Assembly: GCA_003416985.1 (NCBI GenBank)
Contig: QVIN01000007.1
Coordinates: forward strand, 310,001 to 374,000
Reading direction: 5' to 3'
Length of the DNA: 64,000 bases
Source: Duganella sp. BJB480
GTDB lineage: Bacteria; Pseudomonadota; Gammaproteobacteria; Burkholderiales; Burkholderiaceae_D
This document shows positions 57,318 to 64,000 of the stretch, piece after piece; the first letter of the stretch is position 1; every line of letters starts with the position of its first letter. Below the pieces are notes generated by a model that saw nothing but the letters and a program-made list of their open reading frames with translations, was not told the DNA's origin and ran no database searches. The position numbers were made by a program, and so were the translations under genes.

Positions 57318-58034
57318 ATGAACACACTGAGCTATGGCCGCGCGGCGACGCCGGCGGCGGACGACAGCGGCCTGGCCGCCCTCCTCAAGCAGCAATGGCA
57401 GGCGCGCGGGCGCAAGTTCGCGCCGCTGGCCGCCATCGTCATGGTGCACGCGTTCGGGTTTTACATGTTTCAGTCGGGAATGCTGCGCCAGGTGTCGCAC
57501 GCCATCCTGCCGCAAGTGGTCAACGTCACCTTTGTCGCGTCGCCGGAGCCGCTCAAGCCGGCCCCGCCGCCGCCCAAGACCGTGCCGGTGGTGCGCCAGG
57601 CGCCCGCCTTCATTCCGCCGATTCCGCTGGTGAGCGTGGTCCAGACCGAGCCGACCATCACCGTGCCGCCGCCGCAGGCGCGCCCGAGCGAACCGGCCGC
57701 CATGGCCGCGCCGCCCGCCCCGCCGGCGCCCGCCCACGTGGCCGCGCCGTCCGCGCCGAAAGCCGTGTCCGGCGTCGAATATGTCCGCGCGCCGCAGCCG
57801 GTCTATCCCAGCATCTCGCGCCGCATGGGCGAGAGCGGCACCGTCATCCTGCGCGTGCTGATCGGCGAAAAAGGCCAGGCCGAGCAAGTGGTGATCCACA
57901 AGTCGTCCGGCTCCAGCAACCTCGACGAGGCCGGCCGCCAGGCCGTGCTGCGCGCGCTGTACAAGCCCTACATGGAGGACGGCAAGTCCGTGCCCGTGTA
58001 CGCGCTGGTGCCGATCAACTTCCAGCTGGGCTGA
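57318..58034 (+). CDS. TonB family energy transducer
   Basis: 238 residues. A cytosolic start of about 30 residues, one membrane helix (FAPLAAIVMVHAFGFYMF), a long Pro-rich periplasmic spacer (PLKPAPPPPKTVPVVRQAP, PAPPAPAHVAAPSAP) and a C-terminal TonB domain (YVRAPQPVYPSISRRMGESG, TVILRVLIGEKGQAEQVVIH, SNLDEAGRQAVLRALYKPYM). It would link an ExbBD motor to outer-membrane iron receptors. 23 bases after bfd, so the two probably share the Fur-controlled promoter. Confidence 0.9.
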   Translation: MNTLSYGRAATPAADDSGLAALLKQQWQARGRKFAPLAAIVMVHAFGFYMFQSGMLRQVSHAILPQVVNVTFVASPEPLKPAPPPPKTVPVVRQAPAFIPPIPLVSVVQTEPTITVPPPQARPSEPAAMAAPPAPPAPAHVAAPSAPKAVSGVEYVRAPQPVYPSISRRMGESGTVILRVLIGEKGQAEQVVIHKSSGSSNLDEAGRQAVLRALYKPYMEDGKSVPVYALVPINFQLG

Positions 58035-58038
58035 TCCT

Positions 58039-58563
58039 TCAGACGTCCAGCCTGCCCTCGACCGAGTCGTCGAGGGGCTTGCCGAGCACGGCGCCGAGCA
58101 GCATCTTGACGCTGGCCACCGCGCGGCCGTGCCGCGTATCCCAATAGTAGCCGTAGGTCGGCGCGAACTTGATCAGCGTGATGCGCGGATCGTCCTCGCC
58201 GCCGGCGAACCAGGTCTTCATCGTAAAGCTCCACAACTCCTTCAGCTTGACCGGATCGCGCAGCACCGTGGCGATGCCCTCCAGATGCATGTACTCGGCG
58301 TTGCCGGCGCCCTGGAAATACAGCGTGGCCGACGGCTCGGCCGCCAGCTCCAGGTTTTTCAGGCTGTCGCTGGCGCTGACGAACCACAGGTTGCCCAGCG
58401 TATCGACCTGCAAGGCGGTCATCGGCCGCGCGTCGCCGGGGCCGCCGTCCACGTCGCTGGTGCAGAAGAAGCAGCCCGGCGAACTGTCGACAAAATCGCG
58501 GATCTTCCTGACGGCGTCCTCGCCGACCAGGTCCTGGTGATGGTTCTCGGTACTGGAGTCCAT
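58039..58563 (-). CDS. Pyridoxamine 5'-phosphate oxidase family protein (general stress protein 26-like)
   Basis: 174 residues from MDSSTENHHQDLVGEDAVRK, with AAGGG upstream; earlier in-frame Met codons exist. Split-barrel flavin-binding fold: GCFFCTSDVDGGPGDARPMT, LWFVSASDSLKNLELAAEPS, ATLYFQGAGNAEYMHLEGIA, and the Trp-rich LWSFTMKTWFAGGEDDP. This matches the general-stress FMN-binding subgroup rather than true PdxH. Flavin use is inferred. It is convergent with tonB with four bases between stops. Confidence 0.85.
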   Translation of the reverse strand: MDSSTENHHQDLVGEDAVRKIRDFVDSSPGCFFCTSDVDGGPGDARPMTALQVDTLGNLWFVSASDSLKNLELAAEPSATLYFQGAGNAEYMHLEGIATVLRDPVKLKELWSFTMKTWFAGGEDDPRITLIKFAPTYGYYWDTRHGRAVASVKMLLGAVLGKPLDDSVEGRLDV

Positions 58564-58632
58564 GGCGGTGCCCTTCATCAGAAATGGAATCCCCATCCTA
58601 CTCCTGACGCTGGCCGTCCTCGGTGGGTTTCC

Positions 58633-59313
58633 TCACACTTCGGCCCACATGCGCAGCAGGTTGTGATAGTGGCCGGTCAGGTCCACCGCGATGGCATCGT
58701 CGCCATGCGCGGCGCGCAGCTTCTGGATGTTCTGGTCCAGCTCAAACAACATGCCACGCTTGGCATCGTCGCGCACCATGCTCTGGCTCCACAGGAAGGC
58801 CGCCACCCGCTCGCCGCGCGTGACCGGCGCCACCCGGTGCACGCTGCTGGACGGATAGACGATCAAGTCGCCCGCCGCCAGCTTGACCTCGTGCGTGCCG
58901 TAGGCGTCGCTGACGATGAGCTCACCGCCGTCGTACTCCTCCGGCTCGCTGAGGAACAAGGTCGACGACACGTCGGCCCGCATCGCGTTGGCGGTGCCGG
59001 GCCGCATGCGGATGGCGCCGTCGATATGCATGCCGTAATGCTCGCCGCCGGCGTAGCTGTTGAAATAAGGCGGCAATATGCGCAGCGGCAGCACCGCCGC
59101 GAAGAACAGCGGATGGCTGGCCAGCGCCTGCGTGATGAAGCCGCCCAGCTCCTGCGCCAGCGGCGACAGCTCCGGCAGCTGGCGGTTGTGCTTGACCTGC
59201 GTGCTCTGCGCGCCGGCCGTGGCGCGGCCGTCCACCCACTCGGCCTGCGCCAGGCGGTGGCGGAATTCCTGCACCTGCGGCTTGGTCAGCACGGCGGGGA
59301 TATGCAACATCAT
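58633..59313 (-). CDS. Fe2+/2-oxoglutarate-dependent PKHD-type dioxygenase (PiuC/YbiX family)
   Basis: 226 residues. Begins MMLHIPAVLTKPQVQEFRHR. The double-stranded beta-helix iron site is HxD (YGMHIDGAIR) plus the distal His (VYPSSSVHRVAPVTRGERVA), where the Arg should bind 2-oxoglutarate. Members (PiuC, YbiX) are usually encoded beside TonB-dependent siderophore receptors and are iron-repressed. A Fur-like box lies just upstream (59346-59360). Substrate unknown. Confidence 0.9.
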   Translation of the reverse strand: MMLHIPAVLTKPQVQEFRHRLAQAEWVDGRATAGAQSTQVKHNRQLPELSPLAQELGGFITQALASHPLFFAAVLPLRILPPYFNSYAGGEHYGMHIDGAIRMRPGTANAMRADVSSTLFLSEPEEYDGGELIVSDAYGTHEVKLAAGDLIVYPSSSVHRVAPVTRGERVAAFLWSQSMVRDDAKRGMLFELDQNIQKLRAAHGDDAIAVDLTGHYHNLLRMWAEV

Positions 59314-59345
59314 GGGGACATCCTTTCATCACGGCGGTATGGGAA

Positions 59346-59360
59346 TGTTAATTGTTTTCA
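59346..59360. promoter_or_regulatory. Fur-box-like site between the PKHD dioxygenase and bfr
   Basis: TGTTAAT-T-GTTTTCA matches the 7-1-7 Fur model at 11 of 14 positions. It lies 33 bases before the dioxygenase start on the minus strand and 117 bases before bfr, in their shared divergent spacer. Confidence 0.55.
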
Positions 59361-59476
59361 TTTGCCCCAACAATCTCACTCCGCCGATATTGGTACACTT
59401 TGCACGCATTGCGCCACGCGAGCACGGCGTTCGTGGCAAAATGTCAGTATTCCACCACCATTTTAGAAAGCATCCC

Positions 59477-59947
59477 ATGAAGGGTGACCCAGAAGTTATT
59501 CGCCTGCTGAACGCTCAGCTGACCAACGAACTCACCGCCATCAACCAGTACTTCCTGCATTCGCGCATGTACCGTCACTGGGGTTTCGAGAAGATCGCGA
59601 AGAAGGAATACGAAGAATCGATCGGCGAAATGAAGCACGCCGACAAACTGATCGACCGCATCCTGATGCTGGACGGCCTGCCCAACCTGCAAGCCATGCA
59701 CAAGGTCATGATCGGCGAGAACACCGAAGAAATGCTCGGCTGCGACCTGAAGCTGGAAAAGGGCGCGCAGATCACCGTCAAGGAAGGCATCGCCGCCGCC
59801 GAGAAGGCCGCCGACTACGTGTCGCGCGACCTGCTGCTGATGATTTTGGAAGACACCGAAGAACACATCGACTGGCTCGAAACGCAGCTGGACCTGATCG
59901 GCAAGGTCGGCATCCAGAACTACCTGCAAAGCCAGATGAACGATTAA
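59477..59947 (+). CDS. bfr: Bacterioferritin
   Basis: 156 residues from MKGDPEVIRLLNAQLTNELT. Four-helix ferritin fold with the ferroxidase ligands (Glu in LTNELTAINQYF, Glu and His in EYEESIGEMKHADKLIDRIL, Glu and His in ILEDTEEHIDWL) and the haem-ligand Met in the GLPNLQAMHKVMIGENTEEM region. Stores iron as a 24-mer in the cytoplasm, partner of bfd (57079-57294). Its TAA stop overlaps the stop of the convergent transporter gene; a terminator follows within that gene. Confidence 0.96.
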   Translation: MKGDPEVIRLLNAQLTNELTAINQYFLHSRMYRHWGFEKIAKKEYEESIGEMKHADKLIDRILMLDGLPNLQAMHKVMIGENTEEMLGCDLKLEKGAQITVKEGIAAAEKAADYVSRDLLLMILEDTEEHIDWLETQLDLIGKVGIQNYLQSQMND

Positions 59948-61278
59948 GCCGTCCTGGCCTCTTCAACAAGCCGCAGCTCCGCCTGCGGCTTTTTTATTTT
60001 CACCGCCAGCACGGCCAGCGCGCCGCACAGCATCAGCCCTCCGGCCAGGCGGATCACGTTCTCCGGATTCCCGCCCAGCAGGCTGCGGTAGTACAGCGGC
60101 AGCGTGAAGATCTGGATGATCATCGGGATCACGATGAACATATTGAAGATGCCCATGTAGACGCCGGTGCGCTCCGGCGGTATGCAACCCGCCAGCATCA
60201 CATACGGATTGCCCATGATGCTGGCCCATGCCAGCCCGATGCCCACCATCGGCACGAACAGCAGCGCCGGCGTATGAATCATCGGTATCGACAGCATGCC
60301 GATGCCGGCCAGCGCCAGGCAAACACTGTGCGTGATCTTGGGACCATGGCGGCGCGTGAACGGCACCAGCGCCAGCGCGCCCACGAACGCGATGAAGTTG
60401 TAGAACGCCCCCACCTGCCCCGCCAGCAGACCGGCGTCGCGGAAGCCCTGCGAGGCCTGGTCGGTGGTGCCGTAGATGGTGGTCGACAGCGACAGCATGA
60501 TGTACTGCCAATAGCAGAACATCGCATACCACTGGAACAGCTTGACCCAGGCCAGCTGCTTCATCGTCGGCGGCATCTCGCGGATCGCGCTGGCGACATC
60601 GCCCAGCGTGTGCCGCCAGCCAGCCGGCCGCGCGCGGATCTGCGCCAGCTCCTCGCCGGTCAACGGATATTCGGGCGTGGTCTTCAAGGTCCACAGCACC
60701 GACGAAATCGAGAACACCGCGCCGATCAGGAAGGCCACGATGACGATGTGCGGAATATGGCTGCCGTTGACGGCGTCCTTGTTCATGCCCACCCACACCA
60801 GCAGCGACGGCGTCAGGTAGGCCAGCGTCTGTCCCAGGCCCGTGAAGGCGCTCTGCGTCAGGAAGCCGACCGAATGCTGCGCGGGATCGAGCTTGTCGCT
60901 GACGAAGGCGCGGTATGGCTCCATCGTCACGTTGTTGGCCGCGTCCAGTATCCACAGCAGGCTGGCCGCCATCCACAACGTGGGGCTGAACGGCATCGCC
61001 AGCAGGCCAAGGCTGCACAGGATGGCGCCGATCAGGAAGTACGGCGTGCGCCGCCCCCAGCGCGTGACCGTGCGGTCGCTCATGGCGCCGATCAGCGGCT
61101 GCACCAGCAGGCCGGTCATCGGCCCGGCCAGCCACAGGTAAGGCAGGCTGGCCTCGTCCGCGCCCAGGTATTTGTAGATCGGGCTCATGCTGCTCTGCTG
61201 CAGGCCGAAACTGAACTGGATGCCGAAGAAACCGATGTTCATGTTCACGATCTGCCAGAACGACAGCCGCGGCTTCAT
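59944..61278 (-). CDS. MFS sugar transporter (SLC45/sucrose-type)
   Basis: 444 residues from MKPRLSFWQIVNMNIGFFGI, about 12 membrane helices. The loop GAMSDRTVTRWGRRTPYFLI and the FGLQQSSMSPIYKYLGAD start are typical of the glycoside/sucrose MFS carriers related to SLC45 and Xanthomonas SuxC. It should import sucrose or a related disaccharide with protons. Its start overlaps the fructokinase stop by four bases (ATGA). The last about 20 codons double as the terminator of bfr on the other strand. Confidence 0.87.
   Translation of the reverse strand: MKPRLSFWQIVNMNIGFFGIQFSFGLQQSSMSPIYKYLGADEASLPYLWLAGPMTGLLVQPLIGAMSDRTVTRWGRRTPYFLIGAILCSLGLLAMPFSPTLWMAASLLWILDAANNVTMEPYRAFVSDKLDPAQHSVGFLTQSAFTGLGQTLAYLTPSLLVWVGMNKDAVNGSHIPHIVIVAFLIGAVFSISSVLWTLKTTPEYPLTGEELAQIRARPAGWRHTLGDVASAIREMPPTMKQLAWVKLFQWYAMFCYWQYIMLSLSTTIYGTTDQASQGFRDAGLLAGQVGAFYNFIAFVGALALVPFTRRHGPKITHSVCLALAGIGMLSIPMIHTPALLFVPMVGIGLAWASIMGNPYVMLAGCIPPERTGVYMGIFNMFIVIPMIIQIFTLPLYYRSLLGGNPENVIRLAGGLMLCGALAVLAVKIKKPQAELRLVEEARTA
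59969..60000 (+). terminator. Rho-independent terminator of bfr inside the transporter coding end
   Basis: AGCCGCAG (59969-59976) pairs with CTGCGGCT (59983-59990) around a six-base loop and is followed by TTTTTATTTT. On the plus strand this ends bfr transcription 22 bases after its stop; on the minus strand the T tract is read as lysine codons (KIKK) near the transporter C-terminus. Confidence 0.9.
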
Positions 61279-62240
61279 GCGACGGCTCCGGGCATGACCG
61301 CGTCGCCGCGCCAGGCCGCGATCCACGGCTGGTAGAACGCGATATCGGCCGGCACCGCGCCGGAGATGCCGCAGATGGCGCCGGCGAAGGCGTTGGCGCG
61401 CGCCAGCGTCAGGCTGACCGGCCAGCCCTGCGACTGCCCGAACAGGAACACGGCGGAGAAGGCGTCGCCCGCGCCCACCGTGTCGACGATGCGTACCGGC
61501 GCGTGGCAATCCTGGTTGGCGATGACCGCGCCGTCGGCGCCGAAGTACAGCGCGCCGCGCTCGCCCAGCGTGACGATCAAACCCTTCAGCGTGAAGCTGC
61601 GCATCAGCGCCTGGCAGGCCTCCACCATCTCGGCGCTGTCGATCGCCTTGGTGCCTGGCTTGGTGTGGGTGTACCAGCTAAACAAATCCTTCAGCTCATC
61701 CTCGTTGACCTTGACGATGTCCGCCAGATGCAGCGACTCGAAGGCGCAGCGCTCCGTCACCTGGCCGTCGCGCACATTCAGGTCCAGGTAGCGCTGGACG
61801 TTGAACGCGCCGGACGCGTCGAGCATCGCCCGCAGCGCCGCGCGCGAACGCTCGTGCCGCTGCGCCATGGTGCCGAAGTAGATCGTGCCCGGCGCGGCCT
61901 GCGCCAGCGCCGTCAACGCAGGCGCGGTTTCCACGTAATCGTAGGCCTGGTCGGGCAGGATGATGAAGCGGTGGCCCTCCGCGTTGCGCTCGACCACCAC
62001 GCGGCCGGTGGCCTCTTGCGGATCGAGCTGCAGGCCAGCCTCGCTCATGTCGAAGCGTTCGAACTCGTTGCGCACCAGGGCGCCGTTCTTGTCCGTGCCG
62101 ATGCGGGTGACCATCAGCGTCGCGACGCCGAAGGCGGCCAGATTGCGCGCAACGTTGAACGGCGCACCGCCGACAACCTGCTCGGTGATGAAATCGTCAA
62201 CCAGCGCTTCGCCGAATACGGCAATGGTTTGTTGGGTCAT
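61275..62240 (-). CDS. PfkB-family carbohydrate kinase, probable fructokinase
   Basis: 321 residues from MTQQTIAVFGEALVDDFITE. PfkB/ribokinase fold: early VVGGAPFNVARNLAAFGVAT, and the ATP/catalytic motif IVDTVGAGDAFSAVFLFGQS with the base Asp in GAGD. In an operon with a sucrose-type transporter and an amylosucrase, the natural substrate is fructose released from sucrose. Its stop overlaps the transporter start; 34 bases separate it from the amylosucrase stop. Confidence 0.88.
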   Translation of the reverse strand: MTQQTIAVFGEALVDDFITEQVVGGAPFNVARNLAAFGVATLMVTRIGTDKNGALVRNEFERFDMSEAGLQLDPQEATGRVVVERNAEGHRFIILPDQAYDYVETAPALTALAQAAPGTIYFGTMAQRHERSRAALRAMLDASGAFNVQRYLDLNVRDGQVTERCAFESLHLADIVKVNEDELKDLFSWYTHTKPGTKAIDSAEMVEACQALMRSFTLKGLIVTLGERGALYFGADGAVIANQDCHAPVRIVDTVGAGDAFSAVFLFGQSQGWPVSLTLARANAFAGAICGISGAVPADIAFYQPWIAAWRGDAVMPGAVA

Positions 62241-62274
62241 GCTTGTCTCCACGCCCTGTTTGGGCGATTCTATA

Positions 62275-64000
62275 TTATTCGCGTTCCAGCCAGTACATCG
62301 CATACGGTTCCAGCACCAACGTACCACCCACCGCCTGCTCCGCCACGCAATCGCGCCACCCGCCTTGCAGCGCATAGCTTTGCGGCTGGCCGGAGAAATT
62401 CATCAGCGTCAGGAAGCGGTCGCCGCGCGCCAGCGCCAGCATGCCGTCCGGCGCATCGGCCAGCAGCGTGCGGGGCGCGTTGGCCGCCAGCGCGTCGTGC
62501 CGGCGGCGTATCCGCACCAGCCTTGCCAGCGCCTGATGCATCATGCCCGGCACGGTCGATACGTCGTAGCGGTGCTTCCATCGCTGCTGGTCGAACACGG
62601 GCCGTTGCAGCCAGCGGCTGTCCATCGCGTGCTGCGGACGTTGCAGATAGCTGTAGTCGTTCTCCATGGCCAGCTCGTCGCCCATGTACAGCACCGGCAG
62701 CGCGCCGAAGCTCAGGGCCAGGCCGTGCAGCAGCAGCATGCGGCGCAATGCCAGCGCGCGTTCCTCGTCGGTGCTGGCAGACTGCAGGCCGGTCAGCGAC
62801 GCGGCCATGCCGTTGCTGCCGTGCGCCGCGTTCGGATCGGTGCTCTGGAAGGCGGCGCCGATGGCGTAGCTGCCTTCCGCGCCGCCGAAGAAGCGCGCCA
62901 CGCGCGCCAGCCGCGCCGCACTATCGCCGCCGTCGGCCGACGCCTCGGCGCGCAGCACGTTCCAGCCGATGTCGTCGTGGCAGCGCACGTAGCTGAGCCA
63001 CGTCGCCGCAGCCGGCAGCGCGGGTGTGTTGCGTATCACTTCGCGCAGCACGCCGGTGCCCTGCTCCGCCAGCGCCACCCAGCCGGCCGCCATCAGGCTG
63101 CTGTGATAGGCGATGTGGCACTCGGGCGCCTGCGCACTGCCCAGGTAGGCCGGCAGCTCGCGGGTCGGCACGATGGCCTCGGCCTTCAGCAGCACGCCCG
63201 GCGCGACGATATCGACAATCGCCCGCAAGGCTTGCAGCAGCTGGTGCGCCTCCGGCTGGTTCATGCTGTTGGTGCCCTCGCGCTTCCACAGGAAGGCGGT
63301 GGAGTCGAGCCGGAACACTTCGATGCCGCGATTGGCAAGCCGCAGCATCGCGGCGGCCATCTCGGCGAACACCGCCGGGTTGGCGTAGTTCAGGTCCCAC
63401 TGGTACGGATAGAACGTGGTCCACACCCAGCCGCCCAGCGCTTCCACATGGGTGAAATTGCCCGGCGCGACCTGCGGGAACACCTGGCCCAGCGTGCGCT
63501 CATGACGGTCAGGTATATCGCGGTCGGGGAACACATGGAACATCGCCCGCGCCTCGGCATCGCCGGCCTTGGCCGCCTGCGCCCAGGCGTGATCGTCGGC
63601 CACGTGGTTCAGGATGAAGTCCGAGCACAGGCTGACGCCGGCCGCGCGCAGCTGCGTGGTCAACGCATCCAGATCGGCATTGCTGCCCAGCGCGGGATCG
63701 ACTTCGTCGAAACTGGAGACGGCGAAACCGCCGTCGTTCTCGCCCGCGCGCGGACGCAGGAACGGCAGCAGGTGCAGATAGCTGACGCCCAGTTCGCGCA
63801 GATACGGGATACGCGCCGCCACGCCATTCAAATCGCCGCCGAAGTTCTGCACGTAGGCGCAGTAGCCCAGCATGCGCTGGCTGAGGAACCACTCCGGCTG
63901 CGCGGCGCGTTGCGCGTCGAGCGCCCGCAGCTCCGGCGGCCGCGCCGAATACAGCGCGCCCAGCGACTCCATCAGGTTTCCCAGCCACGCGTCGAAATCG
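62275..64000 (-). CDS. Amylosucrase (GH13), 5' end outside the window
   Basis: At least 574 residues; the frame stays open to the window edge (DFDAWLGNL precedes the first internal Met), so about 60 N-terminal residues of the usual 630-650 are missing. GH13 catalytic residues are visible: nucleophile Asp in EVFRLDSTAFLWK, acid/base Glu in LLKAEAIVPTREL, and Asp in YVRCHDDIGW, the DDIGW form typical of amylosucrase. The start region (GYCAYVQNFGGDL, YLHLLPFLRPRAGENDGGFA) also fits. It makes alpha-glucan and fructose from sucrose. No signal peptide can be assessed. Confidence 0.9.
   Translation of the reverse strand, partial: DFDAWLGNLMESLGALYSARPPELRALDAQRAAQPEWFLSQRMLGYCAYVQNFGGDLNGVAARIPYLRELGVSYLHLLPFLRPRAGENDGGFAVSSFDEVDPALGSNADLDALTTQLRAAGVSLCSDFILNHVADDHAWAQAAKAGDAEARAMFHVFPDRDIPDRHERTLGQVFPQVAPGNFTHVEALGGWVWTTFYPYQWDLNYANPAVFAEMAAAMLRLANRGIEVFRLDSTAFLWKREGTNSMNQPEAHQLLQALRAIVDIVAPGVLLKAEAIVPTRELPAYLGSAQAPECHIAYHSSLMAAGWVALAEQGTGVLREVIRNTPALPAAATWLSYVRCHDDIGWNVLRAEASADGGDSAARLARVARFFGGAEGSYAIGAAFQSTDPNAAHGSNGMAASLTGLQSASTDEERALALRRMLLLHGLALSFGALPVLYMGDELAMENDYSYLQRPQHAMDSRWLQRPVFDQQRWKHRYDVSTVPGMMHQALARLVRIRRRHDALAANAPRTLLADAPDGMLALARGDRFLTLMNFSGQPQSYALQGGWRDCVAEQAVGGTLVLEPYAMYWLERE

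Overview
This 64 kb window looks like chromosomal DNA of a high-GC betaproteobacterium of the Oxalobacteraceae, probably the Massilia/Duganella/Telluria group. That reading rests on gene content and order (leuS-lptE-holA-proA, lptD-surA-pdxA-rsmA, bamE-dapB, fur next to hrcA, split pntAA/pntAB/pntB), a PEP-CTERM protein, and protein style. It is inferred from reading alone, not from a database search. I see no rRNA, tRNA, CRISPR array, intact insertion sequence or prophage. Coding density is very high; only one gene-free stretch (47696-48000) exceeds 300 bases.

Layout. 1-5.5 kb: a PEP-CTERM protein, a strictosidine-synthase-like beta-propeller, a visibly AT-rich two-gene cassette of unknown function, then a LysR regulator divergent from a carboxymuconolactone-decarboxylase / tautomerase / DUF4865 operon. 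5.5-13.1 kb: a minus-strand signalling cluster, read from upstream to downstream as HDOD-GAF-histidine kinase, REC-PAS-GGDEF-EAL, a 13-repeat Sel1 protein and an orphan flagellin. 13.3-22.5 kb: a long minus-strand run of housekeeping genes (leuS, lptE, holA, proA, a HemJ/CopD-like membrane protein, a DsbA-family isomerase, an RlmL-type methyltransferase, a Bcr/CflA exporter). 22.7-24.8 kb: AraC regulator, VOC protein and map. 24.8-27.8 kb: bamE-dapB-exbB-exbD-barstar on the minus strand. 28-33.3 kb: fur, hrcA, a HAD hydrolase, a lipoprotein metallophosphatase and two related small lipoproteins. 33.5-39.3 kb: the envelope operon lptD-surA-pdxA-rsmA. 39.4-43.7 kb: amgK-murU-pepP-ubiH (cell-wall sugar recycling, peptidase, ubiquinone). 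43.9-47.7 kb: an SDR and the proton-translocating transhydrogenase. 48-54.3 kb: nudJ-mnmA, a receiver domain lacking its phospho-acceptor, a 5'-3' exonuclease, a Phd antitoxin with a broken PIN toxin, a GST, an FMN-binding glutamate-synthase-like enzyme and a BrnTA toxin-antitoxin pair. 54.4-59.9 kb: an iron-homeostasis block (feoA, feoB, a Cys-rich FeoB partner, bfd, a TonB protein, a PiuC-type dioxygenase, bacterioferritin) with Fur-box-like sites. 59.9-64 kb: a sucrose module (MFS transporter, fructokinase, amylosucrase cut by the window end).

The least explained elements are: (i) a palindromic repeat family present three times (22584-22660, 25561-25646, 33475-33572), one copy supplying the exbB stop codon and another being a perfect 98-base palindrome; (ii) the AT-rich cassette at 2019-3067, whose first protein has a GNAT-like motif; (iii) an 18-base motif (17/18 identical) upstream of both fur and bfd; (iv) a structured intergenic region with three ATTTATCA repeats between pntAA and nudJ; and (v) a SurA with a lipoprotein signal.
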